Part shown: positions 7,981 to 15,022 of the stretch, in pieces
Layout: the number at the start of each line of letters is the position of its first letter
How positions within the stretch are numbered: the first letter of the stretch is position 1
Notes under the pieces: model-generated
The model's input: only the letters and a program-made list of their open reading frames with translations
Told to the model about the DNA's origin: nothing
The model's database searches: none
DNA from: an uncultured Eubacteriales bacterium
Lineage (GTDB): Bacteria > Bacillota > Clostridia > Oscillospirales > Oscillospiraceae
Direction: 5' to 3'
Assembly (NCBI GenBank): GCA_900549405.1
Contig: URNZ01000046.1
Coordinates: 1 to 15,193 of the forward strand
Length of the DNA stretch: 15,193 nt
Program-made: the position numbers and the translations under genes

Positions 7981-9024
7981 TTACTTGTTGTAAGAGGTAG
8001 CCAGATCAAAGATCTCGGTGCCCCACTGCTGCTTGTACTCGTCGTACATGGGCTGCACGGCATCCACAAAGGCCTGGTACTGCTCGTCGGTCAGCTCGTT
8101 GACCTCCATGCCGGCATCCTGCAGCTTGGCCACAACGGCATCGTTGTCCTCCAGCTCCATGCTGCGCTGGGTGGTGACCATCTCGGCCACGCAGTCCTTC
8201 ACCAGCTGCTGGTCGTCGGCGCTCAGGCTGTTCAGCCAGTTCTCGTTGGTCAGCACGGCCAGGAAGTTGTGGACGTGGTTATCCAGGGTCAGGTACTTCT
8301 GGACCTCCTGGAAGCCGGAGGCATAGATCAGAGTGGGGGGGTTCTCCTGGCCGTTGATGACGTTCTGCTGCAGGCCGGTGAACACCTCAGAGAAGCTCAT
8401 GGGGGTGGGGTTGGCGCCCAGCACCTCGTACATACGGATGAACACGGGGGAGCTCATCACGCGGATCTTCAGGCCGGCCAGGTCGGCGGGGGTGCTGATG
8501 GGGTGAACGCTGTTGGTGGTGCAGCGGGGGCCGTTATAGGTGTAGCCCAGGCTGACAAAGCCGTTGCCGGCGATCCACTCGCTGATCTGGTCGCCCAGGT
8601 CGCCGTCCAGGGCGTTAAAGGCGCTCTGAGAATCCTTGAACAGATAGGGCATATCCAGCACGCCGATCTCCTCGTTGTAGGAGGTCAGCACGGAGGTGGA
8701 GGGCAGCGCCATCTGGATGGTGCCCATGGCCACGGCCTCGCACAGCTCCTCGTCGCCGCCCAGCTCGGCGTTGGGATAGATCTGAACGTCGATGCGGCCG
8801 TCGGACTTCTCCTCGACCTCCTTCTCAAACTCCAGCAGGGCCTTGTGGGTGGAGCGGTCCTCGGCCTCCACGTGGGCGACCTTCAGGACGATGGAGGCGT
8901 CGCCGCCGGTGGGGGCGGCGGTGCTGGTGCTGCCGGAGGCAGCGGGGGTCTTGTTCCCGCCGCCGCAGGCGGACAGGGAAATGGCAGTGGCCAAAGCCAG
9001 GGCAAGTGCAAGTGCTTTCTTCAT
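7981..9024 (-). CDS. dctP: TRAP transporter substrate-binding lipoprotein, DctP family
   Basis: This 347-residue extracytoplasmic receptor delivers substrate to DctQM. The ATG at 9024 has AGGAGG 8 nt upstream. Residues 1-20 are a lipoprotein signal with lipobox LSAC (C20), then a Gly/Ser/Thr/Pro linker to about residue 43, as expected for membrane-anchored receptors of Gram-positive bacteria. The mature domain follows the DctP pattern: ELGGDEELCEAVAMGTIQMA (87-106), LAGLKIRVM with R188 as the conserved Arg that grips a substrate carboxylate, and NGQENPP (224-230). A carboxylic-acid ligand is therefore likely, but its identity cannot be read from sequence. It lies between the aconitase X genes and the permease genes, with stem-loops on both sides. 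Confidence 0.95.
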   Translation of the reverse strand: MKKALALALALATAISLSACGGGNKTPAASGSTSTAAPTGGDASIVLKVAHVEAEDRSTHKALLEFEKEVEEKSDGRIDVQIYPNAELGGDEELCEAVAMGTIQMALPSTSVLTSYNEEIGVLDMPYLFKDSQSAFNALDGDLGDQISEWIAGNGFVSLGYTYNGPRCTTNSVHPISTPADLAGLKIRVMSSPVFIRMYEVLGANPTPMSFSEVFTGLQQNVINGQENPPTLIYASGFQEVQKYLTLDNHVHNFLAVLTNENWLNSLSADDQQLVKDCVAEMVTTQRSMELEDNDAVVAKLQDAGMEVNELTDEQYQAFVDAVQPMYDEYKQQWGTEIFDLATSYNK

Positions 9025-9100
9025 GTTTGGTTCCTCCTTGTGATCGTTGTGATTTGGAATGTTGAAGCAAATTCGCGGGATCAAAAGCGGAGTATCTCTC

Positions 9101-9128
9101 AGCCGGGCCCCAAGCCATAGGCCCGGCT
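9101..9128 (-). promoter_or_regulatory. Stem-loop between aconitase X small subunit and dctP
   Basis: AGCCGGGCC (9101-9109) pairs perfectly with GGCCCGGCT (9120-9128) around a 10-nt loop. No T-run follows on the minus strand, so it looks like a processing or stability hairpin or a weak attenuator rather than an operon end. I see no good promoter between it and dctP. Confidence 0.55.
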
Positions 9129-9144
9129 AAAATTCGGGTTTGCC

Positions 9145-9549
9145 TTACAGGATCTCTACGTAGCTCTCGTCGGCGTTGACCAGGATCTGGTCGCCGTCCT
9201 TCACGGCGTCATAGAACTCCTGGGGCAGGCGGTCCACCATGGGGATCTCCATGATGATGGCACCGGCCACCAGCACGGGGTCGGGGTCCTGAACGATCAG
9301 GGCCGCGGGCATGTTGTGGAAGCGGTCCAGGTGATACAGGCCGTCCTGCTGCACCACGGAGCTGCCCTTGCCGCCGGGGAACAGCAGCACCTTTTGAGAG
9401 ATGGAGCGGCCCAGCAGCTCGTGGTCCTTCTCCTCCATCACGCCGTCCTCGGGGCGGACCTGATAGAACATGATGCGGTCATGGGTCTTGATGGCCTCGG
9501 CCTGAGCCTTGCCCTCAGAGATCTTGTGGCAGGAATAACGCTTGCTCAT
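9145..9549 (-). CDS. Aconitase X (type II) small subunit, swivel domain (DUF126)
   Basis: This 134-residue protein is the separate swivelling domain of a two-subunit aconitase X, the counterpart of domain 4 in classical aconitases. The diagnostic phosphate/serine loop reads FPGGKGSSVVQQDG (57-70), and the domain also shows the GRSISQKVLLFPGG strand-turn and the ALIVQDPDPVLVAGAIIM core (83-100). The ATG at 9549 lies 1 nt beyond the large-subunit stop, with GGGGAGGT inside the end of that gene, so translation is coupled. It is expected to complete the active site of the large subunit in the cytoplasm. Type II enzymes are split like this one, whereas type I enzymes are a single chain. Confidence 0.9.
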   Translation of the reverse strand: MSKRYSCHKISEGKAQAEAIKTHDRIMFYQVRPEDGVMEEKDHELLGRSISQKVLLFPGGKGSSVVQQDGLYHLDRFHNMPAALIVQDPDPVLVAGAIIMEIPMVDRLPQEFYDAVKDGDQILVNADESYVEIL

Positions 9550-9550
9550 T

Positions 9551-10765
9551 TTACTTTACCTCCCCAGTCAGAGCGGCCTGGATGCAGGTGTCCAGGTCAC
9601 GGATGATGAAGTGAATGCCGCGGCGGCGGGGATAATAGGCGCACTTGGGGGACTCGGTGATGCCCACCTTGCCCTTGAGGTAGTGCCAGCAGGGCTGGTC
9701 GGGGCAGCTGTCGGCGATGATCTCGGCGCCGGCCTCGGCCAGCACGTCGGCCACGCCCATGCGCTGAGCCATCTGGAGCGCGTGGCTGGAGACCAGGATG
9801 TACATGGGGATGGCCAGCTTCTTGCCCTTCACGCCCTCGGCGATGTGCATGGCCTCCTCCAGGGTGAAGTGGGGGCAGCCGAACATGGCAAAGTCCACTT
9901 TGTCGCTGTCCCGCTTGTCGCTGAAGGTGTCCTCCACGTTCTGCAGGTCCTCGTTGGTGATGACCACCTCATACTTGGGCTTCTTGCCGCCCAGGGCAGC
10001 CTCGACCGTGGGAGCCTCGGGGGTGCAGCCCACGATGTGATACATGCCGTAAGCGCCGGAGGTGTTCAGCTGAGCGCCCAGGTTGCGCAGGGCCTCGGGG
10101 GAGATGGTGTGGGGCAGGCCGGTGAATACGGGGATGCCCTCGCCGATCTTGTCGCCCATCATGCCCAGCAGGTGATACTCATAGGGGGTCTTCATGTCGG
10201 CTTCCACCCGGACCAGGATGTCGCCCTTGCGGTTCTCGTCCAGCAACAGGCCATACTCGGGCACATAGCCGGTGATGGCGGCGCACAGGGCGCTGTTGGC
10301 GCTCTCGCGGTTGGACCGGGCGCCCCACACGGAGTTCACATAGGGGGTGGCGCTGGACTCGGAGAAGGCGCACACCTCGCCGAAGTTGGGCACGTTGGTG
10401 GCGATGTAGGGGGTGCAGTTGTAAGAGAGCACCGCGCCCAGGGCCCGATAGGCGTTGTCCGTGCGGATCATGTGGGCGATGTCCTCCGCGTCGGCGGGGT
10501 GGCCGCAGGCGCCGGTGAAGTGGCCGGTGCAGAAGCCGGGGTTCACGGTGGGGGCCACCTTGCAGTGGGCGCCCGCCTTCACCAGCTTCTCGGCAAACCA
10601 CAGGTCGCCGTCCTGGTTGCTCAGGGCCACGTGGGCCCGCTTGATGGGCACCATACGCTTGGCGTCAAACGCCTCGCCCAGGGCAAACTGGATCTTCATG
10701 GCGTAGGCCGCGCCCTCGCCCAGGTCGCCGTTCAGCATGGCCTTCTGTTCATCGTTCAGGATCAT
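9551..10765 (-). CDS. Aconitase X (type II) large catalytic subunit (DUF521)
   Basis: This 404-residue iron-sulfur hydro-lyase large subunit has the expected three cluster cysteines of the family: C117 in SYNCTPY, C297 in FGCPHFT and C354 in ADSCPD. It also has the long signature SESSATPYVNSVWGARSNRE (135-154). Characterised bacterial AcnX enzymes dehydrate cis-3-hydroxy-L-proline, and archaeal type II enzymes dehydrate mevalonate 5-phosphate. The transporter and LarA-like neighbours favour a catabolic role over isoprenoid synthesis. Whether the substrate is 3-hydroxyproline or another hydroxy acid is open. The ATG at 10765 has GGGAGG 7-8 nt upstream. It follows the LarA-like gene by 60 bp with no terminator, consistent with one operon. 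Confidence 0.92.
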   Translation of the reverse strand: MILNDEQKAMLNGDLGEGAAYAMKIQFALGEAFDAKRMVPIKRAHVALSNQDGDLWFAEKLVKAGAHCKVAPTVNPGFCTGHFTGACGHPADAEDIAHMIRTDNAYRALGAVLSYNCTPYIATNVPNFGEVCAFSESSATPYVNSVWGARSNRESANSALCAAITGYVPEYGLLLDENRKGDILVRVEADMKTPYEYHLLGMMGDKIGEGIPVFTGLPHTISPEALRNLGAQLNTSGAYGMYHIVGCTPEAPTVEAALGGKKPKYEVVITNEDLQNVEDTFSDKRDSDKVDFAMFGCPHFTLEEAMHIAEGVKGKKLAIPMYILVSSHALQMAQRMGVADVLAEAGAEIIADSCPDQPCWHYLKGKVGITESPKCAYYPRRRGIHFIIRDLDTCIQAALTGEVK

Positions 10766-10825
10766 GTCGTTTCCTCCCTTTTAAATTGCATACATATGTC
10801 AGAGCTTCGTGCTTGATTCGTGTAT

Positions 10826-12070
10826 TCAGTCCTCCGGCCCGTCTACCAACGTCAGCCGGGGGTCGGCCTCCACGTCGGGCAGCAGGGCCCGGGAGACCTG
10901 GATGTATTTCAGATGCAGGGTGTTCTGGATGCGGATGATCTTGGGGTCGTCCCGGTCAATGCCCCGACAGCACTTCAGTGCCACCCGGATGGCCGTGGCC
11001 TCGTCCTCCACCGTACAGGGGATGTTGGCGTCCCCCAGGCAGTTGCAGGCGATGGCGTTGGCGTACATAGCTTCCAGGTCCAGGTTCTCGGCCACCTGCT
11101 TGGTGATCACGTCGAACAGTCCCACGCCGATGCCGTTTCCGTGGCTGGCGGCGGTGACGCTGTTGAGCACCAGACGCTGATACTTGGGGATATGCAGGAC
11201 AAAGGTTTTTAGAACCGAGCTGCGGCCCAAAATGTTGGGGTCGAAGCCCGCGCCGGACACGTCCTTGCCGATCTCCTGGCAGACGATCACGTCCGCCTCC
11301 GGGAGCATGATGCAGGGCATGTTGGCCTTGGCCTCCTGGACCAGCTCCTTCTCCCGTTCAATCCACCCCTTGGCGGGGACGGCCTCGATGCGGCGGGTCT
11401 TGTCATAGGCGTTTTCCAGAATGGCCACGCCAAAGCCGATGGGCGCTTTCTTTAAGATGATCCCGGCGGTCTCCTCCAGCATGGCGGCGAAGTGGTCCGA
11501 GTCCTCCTCGTGGGCGGCGGAGCAGCCCTTGTGGTTGCCCAGGCCGATGACCAGCATTTTGCACAGGCCGCTTTGCAGGGGACCCACAAAGTCGGTGTGC
11601 AGCTTCACCCGGTTGATGGGGACGATCAGGTCGGCCTCGAAGGCCGCCCGGTCAAACCAGATGGGCCGCCCGTTGGCCGCGTGGCCCAGCAGCACCGTGT
11701 CCACCGTGGTGACCACGGGGACGCCCAGATTCTCCTCGGTGATGCCATAGCCGGTGAGCACCTCACGCTGGCCCTCCTCGGTGCCGCCGCCGTGGCTGCC
11801 CATGGCGGAGACGATAAAGGGCTTGGCCCCCAGGGCCTTCAGGCACTCGATCGTGGTGTGGACCACGGGAAACAGGTCCCGGATGCCCCGGCTGCCCACG
11901 GCCACGGCGATGCGGGCTCCCGGCTTCACCAGACCGGCCACCTCGGGCCGGGCCAGCTGTTCCTTCACCGCACCTACCACATCGGTGAGCTCCTCGCTGT
12001 TGAACTGCTGCCGCACCCAATACATGGGGGGCAGGGGACGTTCCAGGTCCTCCTTCAGCAGGATCGGCAT
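10826..12070 (-). CDS. LarA-superfamily (DUF2088) nickel-pincer-dependent isomerase-like protein
   Basis: This 414-residue protein is related to lactate racemase LarA, which uses a nickel-pincer nucleotide covalently held by a lysine to invert 2-hydroxy acids by hydride transfer. The expected residues can be placed: H93 in SAMGSHGGGT and H158 in NRVKLHTDF as the catalytic histidines, K171 in QSGLCKMLV as the cofactor lysine, and H180 in GLGNHKG as the nickel ligand. The spacing differs from classical LarA (GSHGGG instead of GTHR), so this is a divergent LarA homologue rather than lactate racemase itself. The ATG at 12070 has AAGGAGGAG 6 nt upstream; a TTG at 12088 overlaps that site. It is the first gene of the operon, behind a long leader. 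The cofactor-making genes (larB, larC, larE) are not in this window. The substrate is unknown. Confidence 0.85.
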   Translation of the reverse strand: MPILLKEDLERPLPPMYWVRQQFNSEELTDVVGAVKEQLARPEVAGLVKPGARIAVAVGSRGIRDLFPVVHTTIECLKALGAKPFIVSAMGSHGGGTEEGQREVLTGYGITEENLGVPVVTTVDTVLLGHAANGRPIWFDRAAFEADLIVPINRVKLHTDFVGPLQSGLCKMLVIGLGNHKGCSAAHEEDSDHFAAMLEETAGIILKKAPIGFGVAILENAYDKTRRIEAVPAKGWIEREKELVQEAKANMPCIMLPEADVIVCQEIGKDVSGAGFDPNILGRSSVLKTFVLHIPKYQRLVLNSVTAASHGNGIGVGLFDVITKQVAENLDLEAMYANAIACNCLGDANIPCTVEDEATAIRVALKCCRGIDRDDPKIIRIQNTLHLKYIQVSRALLPDVEADPRLTLVDGPED

Positions 12071-12128
12071 TTGCAGCTCCTCCTTCAAATCGATGTATCA
12101 ATATGCAGTTATGCAAGCTCTATTCATG

Positions 12129-12138
12129 CTGTATACAG
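12129..12138. promoter_or_regulatory. GntR-like palindrome, promoter-distal copy
   Basis: CTGTATACAG is a perfect palindrome containing GTATAC, which fits the GT-M-K-AC core of FadR-subfamily GntR operators. It lies in the leader directly next to the perfect stem-loop at 12139-12157. With flanks, this copy (GCTGTATACAGGG) is an exact 13-bp inverted match of the second copy. Confidence 0.55.
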
Positions 12139-12207
12139 GGTTCTTTCAAAAAGAACCGCTCCCTTTCAGAAGCGCTGGATGCTTTGTGTATTCCTTGGGT
12201 GTTTTCC

Positions 12208-12217
12208 CTGTATACAG
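12208..12217. promoter_or_regulatory. GntR-like palindrome, promoter-proximal copy
   Basis: This is the second CTGTATACAG, flanked as CCCTGTATACAGC, 79 bp centre to centre from the other copy and about 70 bp downstream of the predicted transcript start. Binding here would act as a roadblock to elongation. No GntR gene is present in the window, so the regulator must be encoded elsewhere. Confidence 0.55.
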
Positions 12218-12294
12218 CAGAGATTAAAAAAATTAAAATAAAAAGCGGGACGCCTTTTGTTTTTATCGCACAACTGCCATTTCAGCTTAAATAT

Positions 12295-12323
12295 ATTATA
12301 GGGCCGGGGTGCCCATCTGTCAA
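12295..12323 (-). promoter_or_regulatory. Consensus sigma-A promoter of the LarA-AcnX-TRAP operon
   Basis: On the minus strand a perfect TTGACA (12323-12318) is followed after exactly 17 bp by a perfect TATAAT (12300-12295). Full consensus at both boxes suggests a strong basal promoter whose output is controlled downstream, which fits the long leader with two palindromes. The spacer is very GC-rich and contains a GGGC...GCCC inverted repeat. Confidence 0.85.
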
Positions 12324-12495
12324 TATAGATCAGACTGTTTTTTCAAAAGTACGGGTCAGTCGGCATTTTGACGAAAGCTGTGTTTTGTGGGAAAATCCCT
12401 GGCATTTCACCGAATCACCGTTGAATCATCATGCTAAAGTGAATATTTTTCTGCATATATAGACGATCAGAACACGCGCTTTGTGAAATTTTCGG
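12324..12495. other. Intergenic stretch with no assigned function
   Basis: This AT-richer stretch lies between the operon promoter and the terminator of SLH gene 2. I find no convincing ORF, RNA gene or promoter facing either way. A short direct repeat (GAATCA separated by 6 bp) near 12412-12429 is the only pattern noticed. Confidence 0.5.
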
Positions 12496-12540
12496 CAAAA
12501 AGCCCCCCGCCGCCCGGGTTATTCCGGTTGACGGGGGGCT
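12496..12540 (-). terminator. Intrinsic terminator of SLH gene 2
   Basis: On the minus strand AGCCCCCCG (12540-12532) pairs perfectly with CGGGGGGCT (12509-12501), followed by a run of Ts (12501-12497). The loop contains an additional short CCGG...CCGG pairing. It lies about 60 nt after the stop codon of SLH gene 2. Confidence 0.9.
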
Positions 12541-12547
12541 GCGTGTT

Positions 12548-12590
12548 GTCATTGCGAGGAGGCCCACAGGACCGACGCGATGATCCGTGC
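12548..12590. repeat. ATTGCGAGG-type dispersed intergenic repeat
   Basis: The sequence GTCATTGCGAGGAGG, then ACAGGACCGACGCG and GATGATCCGTG, matches the general form of the GTCATTGCGAGG...CGACG..GCAATCCG repeats known to be scattered between genes in many bacteria, including gut Firmicutes. The two ends are imperfect inverted repeats. This copy appears diverged (GATGATC where GGCAATC is usual). It lies in the transcribed 3' tail of SLH gene 2. Confidence 0.55.
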
Positions 12591-12600
12591 CTCTCGTCTA

Positions 12601-14991
12601 TTACCCCTTCAGCTGATACAGGAACATGGCCATCTGGCCTCGGGTGCAGGGGGCGCTGGGGGCGAAGGCGCTGGCGCTGACGCCCTGGGTCACGCCCTTT
12701 TGATAAGCCCACAGCACGGCGGCATAGTAATAGTCGCTGTCCGCCACGTCGGCAAAGGGGTTGCTGCCAGAGGCCGCCGGGGACTGCTGCCAGCGGTACA
12801 GGAAGGCCGCCATCTGGCCCCGGGTACAGGGATCGTCGGGGCTGAACCGGCCCGCGCCGGTGCCGGAGGTGACCCCCACGCTGGCGGCCCAGCGCACTGC
12901 CGGGGCGTAATAGGCGTCCTCAGACACGTCGGTAAAGGTCAGGGTCCCGCCCACGCTGGGGCTGCCTGCGGCCCGCCACAGGAAGGTGACCATCTGCGCC
13001 CGGGTGCAGGGGGCACTAGGGCTGAACAGGTCGGCGCTGGTGCCGGAGGTGATGCCCTCCTCCGCCGCCCACTTCACCGCGTCATAATAATAGTCGCTGG
13101 CGGACACATCCCGGAAGGGGCTCTGCTCCGCCGCAGGGGCAAAGGCAGCCGTCACCGTCACCTGCCCGGCGGGCATGGTGAAGGTATACGTGCCCACGCC
13201 CTTTTGGGTCAGTTTCACCTCGTTGCCCCGGTTGTCGGTGACCGTCACCCGGTCCACCACATAACCGCTGTCCGGCGTCACCTTCACCGTGACCGTGCTG
13301 CCCTGAATGGCGTTCTTGGGGCTGACGGACACAGCGCCGTTGTCCGCCCTGTCCGGGGTGACGGGATAGCTGGGCGTGGAGGAGCTGTCGTCCCGGTCAG
13401 AGCCGGTGCTCTTCCGGGTCAGGCCGCTGACAGCGTCCTCAATGGCCTGGGCCATGGCGTCCACCTCTGCCTGCTGGGTGATATTCTTGGTGCGGTCCAC
13501 CGCTTCCAAGGCCGCCTTCACGGCGGAGAAGTCCGTGTAGTCCGCTTCATTCAGGGCATCAGCCTTGGCAACAGCCTCATCCACCTTAGTATAGTCGGCG
13601 CTGCGATAGGTCAGCTTTGCCACAGCGTCCTCAACGGCTTGGGCCATGGCATTTACCTGGGCCTGGTCGGCCTTGCTCTTATTATACTCAACTGCGTCAA
13701 TGGCATCCTGCACATCGGAATAGTTGGCGTAGAGCGTCCCGTCCACGGCCTGGGCGGCTTTGATTGCCGCGTCCACCGCCGTATAGTCCGCCGCAATATT
13801 CCGGCTGTCCCAGTCAAAGGTGGGGTGATCGATCCCGGCCACCCAAGTAACGCCGCTCCCGGCATGAGGCTGAAGCCTGTCCAGCACTTCGTCAGCGGTG
13901 AAGTCAGAGACGGCAGTGCCCTGTTCTTCGTTACTTTGTCCTCCTACATACGCAAGCGGAGACGGGGCATATGCTTTCTCGTCATTCGGCCAGTAGCTAT
14001 TTTCTACTGTGCCGCCAAGGGCATAGGCCACCCAGCAGGTATTGCCATCATTATCTGCGCCTATATCAGTGGTGGCAACCATACAGTTCTTAATAGTCGC
14101 TGATCCAAGCTCGGTATCCGTATATCCGACAATTCCGCCAACTGTGGCCGTAATGGAGTTGACAACAATCTTACCATCAAACCAACAATCCGTAACCGTT
14201 AAATTGCCGTCAAATCTTGCGCCAACAATACCGCCAATGGTATCGAACGGCCAAGCAGCCGGATTCGATCCTGGATAATATCCCTCGGAATTCGTGAAAT
14301 TTCCTGTAAGTGTTGCAGTTGAATAGCAACCGGAAATAGTGCAGCCCTGCACGGTAACACCAACGACACCGCCGATGTTCTTTTCTATTTTTGAACCGCT
14401 TACAATGCTGCCAGAGGTCCAGCAGTTCGTGATTTTGGACTTACCTAGCCAATCGACTAAAATGCCCTTACCGGCGGCACTATCATCAAGCGGGGCAATC
14501 CAAATCTCGGCATTTTCAACACCAAGGTTTTTGATCTCACCATCGTAGACATTGCCAAACAGTGCGTTTCTGAGTAAATTATGTGATTCATCAGCGTTCT
14601 CAATGTATGACTCGTGCGAATAGAGATTCGAGACCACATGGTTCTGTCCATCAAACACGCCGCAAAAAGCGTACTTAGAACCAGTTCCGCCTCTGCCAGT
14701 ACCAATGGAAATCCACTCGTGTCCTGACAAATCTAAGTCGTTCTCCAAATAGAATACTTTACCTGCAAAATTTGTCTTTCCTGGATCAGCATTGACCAGT
14801 TCCGCCAGACCCGCCAGCTGTTCCGCAGTAGAAATATGATATTCCTGGTCGTCCTCGTGGCCAGTATACCAGTTTATATCCGCCGTGCCGTCCCAGGTGT
14901 CTGCCTTATCATCCGCCGCCAGCGCGGCTCCCGGCAGCAGGGTGAGGCACAGGGCGAAGGAGAGGGCCAGGGATAAGAGTTTTCGCTTCAT
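12601..14991 (-). CDS. Secreted SLH-domain surface protein with GLUG-like and FIVAR repeats (SLH protein 2)
   Basis: This 796-residue surface protein has the same build as SLH protein 1. The ATG at 14991 has GGAGG 7 nt upstream; a longer reading to 15111 would translate through the terminator hairpin and is not credible. Residues 1-25 are a signal peptide almost identical to that of protein 1, ending AALA. Residues about 33-400 are a beta-helix-like region with GLUG motifs (IGGVVG 207-212, IGGIVG 252-257, VGGIVGY 284-290). Two FIVAR-type repeats span about 402-528, a Ser/Asp linker follows, and a beta-sandwich repeat spans about 545-620. Three SLH motifs (623-665, 685-728, 745-790) each end in PCTR.QM, so they are a different SLH lineage from those of protein 1. 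The N-terminal region is lower in GC than the C-terminal anchor. The ligand is unknown. It ends at an intrinsic terminator. Confidence 0.9.
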   Translation of the reverse strand: MKRKLLSLALSFALCLTLLPGAALAADDKADTWDGTADINWYTGHEDDQEYHISTAEQLAGLAELVNADPGKTNFAGKVFYLENDLDLSGHEWISIGTGRGGTGSKYAFCGVFDGQNHVVSNLYSHESYIENADESHNLLRNALFGNVYDGEIKNLGVENAEIWIAPLDDSAAGKGILVDWLGKSKITNCWTSGSIVSGSKIEKNIGGVVGVTVQGCTISGCYSTATLTGNFTNSEGYYPGSNPAAWPFDTIGGIVGARFDGNLTVTDCWFDGKIVVNSITATVGGIVGYTDTELGSATIKNCMVATTDIGADNDGNTCWVAYALGGTVENSYWPNDEKAYAPSPLAYVGGQSNEEQGTAVSDFTADEVLDRLQPHAGSGVTWVAGIDHPTFDWDSRNIAADYTAVDAAIKAAQAVDGTLYANYSDVQDAIDAVEYNKSKADQAQVNAMAQAVEDAVAKLTYRSADYTKVDEAVAKADALNEADYTDFSAVKAALEAVDRTKNITQQAEVDAMAQAIEDAVSGLTRKSTGSDRDDSSSTPSYPVTPDRADNGAVSVSPKNAIQGSTVTVKVTPDSGYVVDRVTVTDNRGNEVKLTQKGVGTYTFTMPAGQVTVTAAFAPAAEQSPFRDVSASDYYYDAVKWAAEEGITSGTSADLFSPSAPCTRAQMVTFLWRAAGSPSVGGTLTFTDVSEDAYYAPAVRWAASVGVTSGTGAGRFSPDDPCTRGQMAAFLYRWQQSPAASGSNPFADVADSDYYYAAVLWAYQKGVTQGVSASAFAPSAPCTRGQMAMFLYQLKG

Positions 14992-15022
14992 GTCAAAACC
15001 TCCGTTCATCGTCTGTTCCAAC

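Larger units (their letters stand above)
12071..12288 (-). ncRNA. Structured 5' leader of the LarA-AcnX-TRAP operon (candidate)
   Basis: From the predicted start near 12288 to the first codon is about 218 nt. The minus-strand RNA contains GCUGUAUACAG, which can pair with CUGUAUACAGC some 68 nt later. Inside this stem are two local hairpins, CGCUUC/GGAGCG and GGUUCUUU-UUG-AAAGAACC (12157-12139). Together they make a three-way-junction-like fold. A weak GCG/CGC stem followed by U-rich sequence (around 12233-12262) comes first. It matches no riboswitch class I recognise. The same palindromes can instead be read as DNA operators. Confidence 0.4.

Noticed and set aside
4749..8000. 1083-codon open frame on the plus strand opposite the dehydratase and TRAP genes
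   Set aside because: It is antisense to four well-recognised genes, its product is low-complexity and rich in His, Gly and Gln, and it has no known fold. It arises from the strong G/C third-position bias of the real genes on the other strand.
9551..10765. Aconitase X as archaeal-type mevalonate 5-phosphate dehydratase
   Set aside because: The split subunits fit, but no mevalonate-pathway gene is nearby and the operon contains a carboxylate transporter and a LarA homologue, which point to catabolism. Not excluded by sequence alone.
7963..10816. Long plus-strand open frames opposite dctP and the aconitase X genes (7963-9120, 9542-10816)
   Set aside because: They have the same GC-bias shadow pattern, Gly/His/Val-rich products and no plausible ribosome binding sites. 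The minus-strand genes are clear family members.
12580..14103. 507-codon plus-strand frame opposite SLH gene 2
   Set aside because: It covers only the GC-rich C-terminal coding part of SLH gene 2 and a little beyond, which is typical of a shadow frame. SLH motifs on the minus strand are unambiguous.
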